A stretch of 64,000 nt of DNA from Phycisphaerae bacterium (GTDB taxonomy: Bacteria > Planctomycetota > Phycisphaerae > Sedimentisphaerales > Anaerobacaceae), in the NCBI GenBank assembly GCA_030619925.1, contig JAUXAL010000001.1, positions 1 through 64,000 on the forward strand. Direction: 5' to 3'. This document shows positions 60,283 through 64,000 of the stretch, piece after piece (within the stretch, counting starts at the first letter, position 1; every line of letters begins with the position of its first letter). The notes under the pieces were generated by a model. The model had not been told where the DNA came from. It worked only from the letters and a program-made list of their open reading frames with translations, and did not search any database. The translations under genes and the position numbers were made by a program.

Positions 60283-61251
60283 ATGTCGAAAAATCTAAAC
60301 CGCCGGAACTTGTTGAAAAAATCCATTATTACACCTGCAGCCGCCACATTAGCTTTGAGTCTTGAAGAGAAAGCTTTATTAGCAGGGTTAGCAAAAAAGC
60401 CGGCTGTGTCGGCACCGAGCGGCTCGGCTAAAGGTTTGCCAATGGGCAAGATTGGTAATCTCAAGATTACCAGAATGTTCTGCGGCGGTAATCTGACCAG
60501 CGGTTTTGCTCACAGCCGGGATTTGGAGTATGTATCTTCATTACTGAGACACTATTTTACAGATGAGAAAATTTTCGAGACCTGGCAGATATGCGAAGAA
60601 TGCGGAATCAATACCGCCTTATTGAGACTTGATGATACGGTCATCAGACTTGTCAATAAATATTGGGACGAAAGAGGCGGAAAGCTGCAATGGATTGCAC
60701 AGGTCAAGCCCAAGAAAACCGACCTGCAAAACTTCAAGGCCGACATAAAAATGGCCATCGACAACGGAGCTGTTGGAGCTTACATACAAGGTGGTGTTGG
60801 AGATAGTGTTGTCAAGAGTGGTCGTGTTGACATTCTCGGAGAGGCGGTCGAATTCATCAAGGAAAATGGAGTAATCGCGGGTATCGGAGGCCATGAGCTG
60901 GCAGTGCCCATCGCATGCGAAAAAGCGGGGCTTGAACCTGATTTTTATATGAAAACTCTACACAGCAGTGACTATTGGTCCTTCACCTCGGAAAGAGTTA
61001 AGGATAATGTCTGGTCGACTACGCCGGAAAAGACTATCGAGTTTATGAAAAAAGTTGACAAGCCGTGGATTGCTTTTAAGGTCTTAGCCGCAGGCGCTTT
61101 CGAGCCGAGAGACGGTTTTAAATATGCCTTTGATAATGGTGCTGATTTTATTTGTGTCGGAATGTTTGATTTCCAGGTCAGGGAGGATGTTATTATTGCA
61201 AAGGACATATTATCAGGCAAAATCAACAGGCAGCGCCCCTGGAGAGGGTGA
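60283..61251 (+). CDS. Tat-signal TIM-barrel protein of unknown function
   Basis: This 322-aa protein begins NRRNLLKKSIITPAAATLAL, a Tat-type signal. GLPMGKIGNLKITRMFCGG follows near 50, where a barrel begins, then LQWIAQVKPKKTDLQNFKAD, AVGAYIQGGVGDSVVKSGRV, KPWIAFKVLAAGAFEPRDGF and GADFICVGMFDFQVREDVII. It resembles aldo/keto-reductase-like or AP-endonuclease-like barrels of Planctomycetes. The catalytic set is not clear. AGAGAGGTG upstream gives a good ribosome binding site. Confidence 0.65.
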   Translation: MSKNLNRRNLLKKSIITPAAATLALSLEEKALLAGLAKKPAVSAPSGSAKGLPMGKIGNLKITRMFCGGNLTSGFAHSRDLEYVSSLLRHYFTDEKIFETWQICEECGINTALLRLDDTVIRLVNKYWDERGGKLQWIAQVKPKKTDLQNFKADIKMAIDNGAVGAYIQGGVGDSVVKSGRVDILGEAVEFIKENGVIAGIGGHELAVPIACEKAGLEPDFYMKTLHSSDYWSFTSERVKDNVWSTTPEKTIEFMKKVDKPWIAFKVLAAGAFEPRDGFKYAFDNGADFICVGMFDFQVREDVIIAKDILSGKINRQRPWRG

Positions 61252-61396
61252 GAAAAAAACTCCTGACCCTTTTCTTCGTGTTTGATACGCTCTATTGGCC
61301 TTTAATCCAGGCAATTAATTTCTTATCAAATAAAGCCTGTTCTTCAAGCACTGGGAAACTACCGCTTGTGCGTTTAGAATTTCCTGAGAACAGACT

Positions 61397-61891
61397 TTAT
61401 TCCTTGCCAGCCTCCCCAATCGGGGGGACAACGCCGAGTTGTTGCCACATGCCCAAAGCGTCCCAGTTTTCCCCCTTTTCCATGATCTTGCCGCCAGCGA
61501 TGCGAGAAATCTCGATCCCTGTCACCGTCATCTTCACGCCGGTAGGGGCGATGCCCATCAGTTCGCCTTTGTGCGTGCCGGTAGATGTCCAGCGGGTTAC
61601 TACCTTATCCCCTTCGGCGATCTGATCCTCAATCGTGAATTTAAGATCGGGGAAGGCAGCGCGCCATCTGGAAACACTGGTGCGCACTATCTTTTGTTGC
61701 TTTTGTTTTAAGCCCGTGGCGTAAATCTCGTCTATTACGTCCAGTTTCCCTTGGCTCCAGATCTCCTCAAAGGCACGCCGGGCGATGGCCTTGTTTTCTT
61801 CCAGCTTAGCCGTCGAGGAAGGCCTGCAGCCGGGACAAACAAGCCCCAGTGCAACCAGACAGATTGATAACACCATGTAAACACGTTCCAT
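61397..61891 (-). CDS. SnoaL-like polyketide cyclase/ester cyclase lipoprotein
   Basis: This protein of about 164 aa starts at ATG 61891 with AGAGGT upstream. It has a lipoprotein-type start (SICLVALGLVCPGC). KAIARRAFEEIWSQGKLDVI is the SnoaL start. The fold continues with SRWRAAFPDLKFTIEDQIAE, VTRWTSTGTHKGELMGIAPT and GENWDALGMWQQLGV. It likely binds a small hydrophobic ligand; function is unknown. Codon 1 of the longer frame (61924) is not supported. Confidence 0.82.
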   Translation of the reverse strand: MERVYMVLSICLVALGLVCPGCRPSSTAKLEENKAIARRAFEEIWSQGKLDVIDEIYATGLKQKQQKIVRTSVSRWRAAFPDLKFTIEDQIAEGDKVVTRWTSTGTHKGELMGIAPTGVKMTVTGIEISRIAGGKIMEKGENWDALGMWQQLGVVPPIGEAGKE

Positions 61892-61947
61892 TTTTTTACC
61901 TCTAATCAAATAAACAAACCACAAAAATTCATCGCTTCTTCTTTATA

Positions 61948-62940
61948 CTAAAACTTTTTCACATACTCGATGAATTTTTTTGCCGTTCTGTCCAGATTTT
62001 CGATATCTCCTCCGCCTTCCAACACCTCACACATCTCGTACGCAATGTATCCCTGATACCCGATTTCCTTAAGCGTGTTGAAAAAAGTTTTGTAATCGAT
62101 GATGCCCTCTCCCATCGGGACCGCTCGAATCAGAGTGCCATCTTGCACAAAATTTGTCAGAGCGTGTTCATAATGATACCTCGGCAAACGCACATACTCG
62201 GCTGCGGTGGTGTGAACGATAAAAGGTTTCATCTTCACAATAGCGGCTCTAAGTTCTTCAGAAGTTAAACCTTGCAGAGCCGGAGACCAGGCATCGAAAG
62301 CAGCCTTGACGTTTGGCAGATTGACTTCCTTGAGGAGCCAGTACATCATATCGTGGTGTGCTCCAATATCGTGATGATTCTGCACAGCAAGGGTAACGCC
62401 GTACTTTGCCGCCTTTTGGCCGGCGAGCTTTAGTCCTTCAACCACCATCGCGTATTGTTTGTCAAAAGCTATGCCGGGACGTTCATAACCGGTAAATATT
62501 CGCACCATATCGGTCCCTAAGTCATGCGCCAATTTGGCCAATTCCCCGACATAACAAGCCTGAATCTCCACATTGGGGATTCCGGCTTTATCCACCCCGG
62601 CTGTAAAGTCCGTATACCCCGCCAGACAAACCAATTCAAGGCCGAGTCTCTCGATCTTGCGTCGCAAGGCCTTTCGTGCGGCCGCATCGTAATCCAAAGG
62701 GGAAACATGAGGCCGTTTCGCCACTAACATCACTCCATCGAATCCGAGCCGCTTTGCCTTGGACAAAAACTCGTCGACACTCAACCTGGCCTGTCCGCGC
62801 CAGACACCGGCATAGCTGACAGAATGCAAACACGTCTTCATCTTAAAATCCTTTGGATTACCCGTCGGGGTCTTTTGCGAAAACGCTCTTTGAGAAAAGA
62901 ACAACAATACAATCATCGAAACTAAACAGGATTTACGCAT
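61948..62940 (-). CDS. Secreted sugar phosphate isomerase/epimerase-like protein
   Basis: This 330-aa protein has a signal peptide (LVSMIVLLFFSQRAFS). The barrel shows LGFDGVMLVAKRPHVSPLDY, LVCLAGYTDFTAGVDKAGIP, VTLAVQNHHDIGAHHDMMYW (metal-binding His), VKAAFDAWSPALQGLTSEEL, and QGYIAYEMCEVLEGGGDIEN (metal-binding Glu). Family members act on sugars such as inosose or tagatose derivatives. It lies 57 bp from the SnoaL gene and could be co-transcribed with it. Confidence 0.82.
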   Translation of the reverse strand: MRKSCLVSMIVLLFFSQRAFSQKTPTGNPKDFKMKTCLHSVSYAGVWRGQARLSVDEFLSKAKRLGFDGVMLVAKRPHVSPLDYDAAARKALRRKIERLGLELVCLAGYTDFTAGVDKAGIPNVEIQACYVGELAKLAHDLGTDMVRIFTGYERPGIAFDKQYAMVVEGLKLAGQKAAKYGVTLAVQNHHDIGAHHDMMYWLLKEVNLPNVKAAFDAWSPALQGLTSEELRAAIVKMKPFIVHTTAAEYVRLPRYHYEHALTNFVQDGTLIRAVPMGEGIIDYKTFFNTLKEIGYQGYIAYEMCEVLEGGGDIENLDRTAKKFIEYVKKF

Positions 62941-63138
62941 GGCTAAACTCCTTCTGAACTAACATATTTACACGGTTTCGGACAGCAGACTTTTTGGCAT
63001 CATCCAGCCTTACATTTTGAAGTGACATAATAACCGAAATCTCGCTCCGCGTCAAGCAATTACGAAAATCGACCGGCCAACGCCTCTCAAGAAGAGCATT
63101 TTACTTAACGCAATTCGCCGAGTCCAGCGATTGCGAGA
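62941..63138. other. Intergenic region, no gene seen
   Basis: About 200 bp were inspected. No RNA, terminator or clear operator was recognised. Confidence 0.3.
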
Positions 63139-63972
63139 TTATTCTTCTTTCCTGGGCCTTAGCAGACCTTTAAGACCTTCAGCAATCCCCCTGCCGACAT
63201 CTTCTGTACCTTTTATAAGGTCTTTGCCGATGTCCTCTCCACCTTCTATGACCCTCTTACTTACGTCCATGGTTTTACCCAAAGTTGACTTCATTGTATC
63301 GACCATTTCTTTGGGCAGGACTCCAACACCTTGTTCGGCCACACCTCTTGCAATGGCTAATAAAATCTTACCTGACAAAGCAGCCGTATCTAACTTATTG
63401 TCGCTGCCTAAGTTGGTCATCTTGATAGGAGCGAGTTTAAGTGGAATGGTATCTGCCTTTCCGGGAACAGGCAGCAGCTTTACTTTAACTGTCACGTTGG
63501 AAATTTCCAGATTGTCTATATGCAGCTTTTTCCCGGCCGCCTCAGGCTCGCCTTCAGCTTCCGGGCCGCTGGGTATTGCTTTTATTACATCCTGGAGGTT
63601 GTTGCCGGAGATGCCCCGCTGTTCAAGAACAACGTCTACCCCATCGAGCTTGATTTCTCTTATATGAACCACATCACTCAAAAGAGACTTTATATCAACT
63701 ACGATTTTGGCGTCTTTAAGTTCAAGCAGCTTATCGTGTTCGTAACCCGGCGGATTGTTAATCAAAAGATTTTGCAGGGTGAGCTTTCCACCCATAATTG
63801 AGAGGTCAGCTTTATCTACGCTTACCCCGACATTTAAGGTCTTGGTTGCTGCGGCCTCAATCCCTATCTTTACAGCCCGATCAACAAAAAGGTCAACGAC
63901 TACTACAACGACAATAACCAAAATCAGAATTGCCAGCAAAATAATACGCAGGTTTTTAAGTGCCTTCTTCAT
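63139..63972 (-). CDS. AsmA-like membrane protein
   Basis: This 277-aa protein has one N-terminal helix (IILLAILILVIVVVVVVDLF) followed by a periplasmic beta-rich region: ADLSIMGGKLTLQNLLINNP, ELKDAKIVVDIKSLLSDVVH, KKLHIDNLEISNVTVKVKLL. This fits the repeating strands of AsmA/YhdP-like lipid-transport proteins, although it is short. The C-terminal 80 residues are helical and charged (EGGEDIGKDLIKGTEDVGRG). The ribosome binding site is AAAAGGAC. It ends the window on the minus strand. Confidence 0.78.
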   Translation of the reverse strand: MKKALKNLRIILLAILILVIVVVVVVDLFVDRAVKIGIEAAATKTLNVGVSVDKADLSIMGGKLTLQNLLINNPPGYEHDKLLELKDAKIVVDIKSLLSDVVHIREIKLDGVDVVLEQRGISGNNLQDVIKAIPSGPEAEGEPEAAGKKLHIDNLEISNVTVKVKLLPVPGKADTIPLKLAPIKMTNLGSDNKLDTAALSGKILLAIARGVAEQGVGVLPKEMVDTMKSTLGKTMDVSKRVIEGGEDIGKDLIKGTEDVGRGIAEGLKGLLRPRKEE

Positions 63973-64000
63973 TTTTCAGTCCTTTTAATTATTTCCTTCT

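Overview
The window looks like a chromosomal segment of an uncultured planctomycete, most likely Phycisphaerae-like. This rests on gene content, not a marker gene: many secreted beta-propeller, LamG, dockerin-like and beta-helix proteins; an ECF sigma factor paired with a membrane protein that ends in a prepilin-like H...DG tail; Tat-exported TIM-barrel sugar isomerases; and long intergenic stretches of interspersed repeats.

Layout. 0-4.8 kb: a Kelch/dockerin/LamG secreted protein, an EamA transporter, tRNA-Lys(CUU) and SppA. 5-10.8 kb: a plus-strand series of four secreted proteins; three are preceded by copies of one leader, the best copy of which carries two small overlapping ORFs and the palindrome ATTGTTAACAAT. 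10.9-17.6 kb: a six-gene minus-strand carbohydrate operon (GT28-like glycosyltransferase, PIG-L deacetylase, NagB-like isomerase/deaminase, PfkB kinase, DUF4432 epimerase-like protein, mannitol-phosphate dehydrogenase-like protein). 18.2-19.8 kb: ECF sigma factor and its membrane partner. 19.9-30.4 kb: secreted and cell-surface genes, including a 1381-aa subtilase with a beta-helix, an SGNH/MBOAT O-acetylation pair, a formylglycine-generating-enzyme/histone-deacetylase fusion lipoprotein and a TolB-like propeller. 30.5-37.8 kb: a block of genes with archaeal or eukaryotic flavour (RtcA, Clp1-like polynucleotide kinase, THEP1 NTPase, archaemetzincin, two radical SAM proteins), followed by a large-type SRP RNA. 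38.2-43.4 kb: an island with an AP2-like remnant, interspersed repeats, an N6-adenine methylase overlapping a PD-(D/E)XK-like nuclease gene, and an orphan Fis-type helix-turn-helix tail. 43.5-49.5 kb: a lipoprotein, then hom-apgM-lysC and a nuclease. 49.5-51.9 kb: repeat-rich DNA. 52-64 kb: DUF502, a glycoside-hydrolase-like protein that has lost its stop codon, sugar isomerases, an acyltransferase, a flavin reductase and an AsmA-like protein.

The strongest candidate for something undescribed is a family of double-hairpin palindromic elements with a GATC-containing spacer. At least nine copies lie inside open reading frames and at least two lie between genes, all between 11.6 and 28.4 kb. The same DNA is translated in three different reading frames in different hosts, and one copy forms part of a signal peptide. 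This is the behaviour of Rickettsia palindromic elements, but in a planctomycete-like genome. A second group of signals is regulatory: the triplicated leader, and a separate TTGCGAAAGA element placed just upstream of three unrelated genes.
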